Origin: Actinidia chinensis | Lineage: Eukaryota > Streptophyta > Magnoliopsida > Ericales > Actinidiaceae | Reading direction: 5' to 3' | Assembly: GCA_009663005.1 (NCBI GenBank) | Contig: VIGQ01002260.1 | Coordinates: forward strand, 5,001 to 25,000 | Length of the DNA: 20,000 nucleotides | Shown here: one piece after another, positions 18,221 through 20,000 of the stretch | How positions within the stretch are numbered: position 1 is the stretch's first letter | Layout of the letters: each line of letters opens with the position of its first letter | Position numbers and translations under genes: made by a program | The notes under the pieces: generated by a model | The model's input: only the letters and a program-made list of their open reading frames with translations | What the model was told of the DNA's origin: nothing | Databases searched by the model: none

Positions 18221-20000
18221 TTTTACGATACACATTTATTTTTGATAAAATTTATGTATTTATTGGAATGATTTTAACCTTAAATTTTGCTTTTGGTCTC
18301 TAATAAGTCCAATTGGTAACTCCGCTTGTGATTCTAATGGAAATGTTAATTTGCTTGTGCATGCAGTGTGTTTTATGAGTAAAATTGTAAATTCAGTCGT
18401 ATCTTTTTTCTTAATTAAAGTCTTTCGGTTAACTCAGTGAGCTAACTCACCCATATAGCTACGTTTGCAATTTGTATATATGTATGGTGTAGGATTCCAC
18501 CATAGTTAATTTTGCACCATGATTTATAGGAGAGAGAGAGGTTGTGGTGGGTGGCAGTATGGCAGGTGGTGGGGGATGGATCAAGCTGGTCGTTGGTGGT
18601 GACGGCTGATCATTAATTAGATTGGTGGCCGGAGGGGAGCGGTGCAAAGTGAGAAATACAACAAATCTCCCTAATCCTAGGAATTTACAGCCGTTAATAG
18701 ACTTTCTAAAATTAACTTCTTTATTTCTCGACATTACAACAAATTTCAAGTAGGAAAATGCATGTACTGAGATTAGAGAGGGGACTCATTTAAAGAGTTC
18801 CTAAACTTAACTCATGTAACGACTCAGAACTCCTTATGCTCTTTGACTAATATTGATATTTGTAATTGAACTTAATAACCATCTACTTCCCTTACTGAAG
18901 AGACCTCAGCTCTGGTGACTGAAATGACTCACTCTGTCAAAGAGTATTGATTGAGGCATAAAAAATCGACGAATGATTGTGCTTTCTAAAATTGATTTAC
19001 TCTTCTGTCCACTTACCTAGGACTGCTGAGAGCTTCCCTTTTTCTGTGTAAATTTATCAATATACGGTAACAATTTGAGTTGTCTCTACTTCTTAGTTAC
19101 AGTAGGTAGAATTGTTCTTTACTTCCTAGTTAACAATCAACACAGGAGATCTTTTCATCAGCTCTTTGGCTTCAAGAATAGGGCCTCACATTTAAGGTAG
19201 CGATAATTGCCAAGGTCTTTTGGTGCTAGGATAAACATTTCGCCCAAGCTCTTCCAGCCTTATGAGATCAAGCTTTAGTGGACTGTAGTAGGAGTTAAAT
19301 GACCCCTTTTGGAAGGTGTTGAGGCCTTAGTCATGACATTATGGCCAGCTTGAAAAGAAACTCCTTTTCCTTTAGCTTATTTTTTGGTATAAACCTTCGG
19401 TGATATCAGAAAATAAATTCTGCTAGGCTTGTAATGCTCATGGCTGTATGCAATCCTCTGATAATTTAATAGCAAAAAATAAAACGTCTTCCTGAATGCT
19501 GAATGTGCTTCAAAATTCCTAAGTTTTTCTTCCTATTGCAAACATCGCATGCATTGCAGATTTTGTTTTCTTCTAGTCTTTCAGCTCATAAATATTGGGC
19601 TTCGAATCCTGACACCTGATAGTGACTGGTGTGAATTCCAAAATTCAATTAGGAGATTAGCCGGGGAAATATATTAAACTGATTGTCACACTTCCATGGA
19701 AATCTGCCAATGAGGATGGTTGCCTTGGTATTATATTATACTCGGTCACTCTGTAATTCTGCAGTTTGAGTCAGATTTCAAGTTTGAGCTTTTCACATTG
19801 ACAAGTGTTTACTTGGTGAGGTCACTTAACTCTCCCACACAGTCCAGCGTAGCAGTGACCTCGCAGGGCTCCATAACCGTGGCTTTCCAATAAGCTTTAC
19901 ATCATGGTGGAAGTGGAGTTGGGTTTTGTCGATGACTTCAAATCTTTGTCACTTAGGAGACGTTTTGCTACCGATATGAAGGGGATAACTTTTCTCCTGA
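18221..20000. other. Intergenic or intronic sequence with no recognised gene
   Basis: A G-rich stretch with GGTGG and GTGGTGG words lies at about 18540-18650. The rest is mixed AT-rich sequence. A frame from 19894 to the window edge (VEVELGFVDDFKSLSL) stays open and might be part of an exon continuing to the right, but no family is recognisable. Part of this region may be an intron of a gene whose exons lie outside the window. Confidence 0.35.

Noticed and set aside
18459..18749. 96-codon minus-strand frame with a proline/threonine stretch
   Set aside because: The stretch derives from GGTGG-type low-complexity DNA on the plus strand; no domain is visible.
19590..19615. tRNA T-loop-like GGGCTTCGAATCCTG
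   Set aside because: No anticodon arm, D arm or acceptor pairing can be built from the preceding 60 bases.

Overview
The window is nuclear DNA of a flowering plant, most likely a eudicot. Support comes from an intron-rich SKU5-similar (SKS) secreted oxidase-like gene, a pentatricopeptide-repeat (PPR) gene, plant-type promoter motifs (GCCCA clusters, a TTTAGGG box, CT-rich leaders), and both a Ty1/copia and a second, non-coding LTR retrotransposon. The species cannot be named from the sequence.

Layout. 1-1531: AT-rich sequence with no supported gene. 1532-5018: an SKS gene on the + strand, eight recognisable exon blocks with mostly intact GT/AG borders, many one- or two-base frameshifts and no final exon. 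Its first intron carries a 397-bp transposon with long terminal inverted repeats and an 8-bp target duplication. 5019-6860: intergenic, repeat-like. 6860-7395: promoter and CT-rich leader, then a frameshifted, 3'-truncated PPR gene (7396-8190). 8230-12440: no recognisable gene; two stretches (about 8320-9075 and 9985-10530) are clearly less AT-rich than their surroundings.

12446-16629 is the most striking region: an LTR - internal - LTR - internal - LTR array flanked by TTTAA on both sides. The internal parts encode no retroelement protein. They hold a roughly 28-bp minisatellite in two alternating variants, and the first copy also has an extreme C-rich tract. The second internal copy has lost its primer-binding site and leader. 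17406-18220 holds one LTR, the primer-binding site and a broken gag of a Ty1/copia element; nothing after gag survives. The remainder to 20000 shows no supported gene.

The SKS exons, the PPR exon, the gag and the three LTRs all differ from expectation mainly by single-base insertions and deletions. This fits either old, decaying DNA or uncorrected long-read sequence, so each 'pseudogene' call carries that caveat. No new protein-coding system was found; the unusual content is the structure of the non-coding LTR element.
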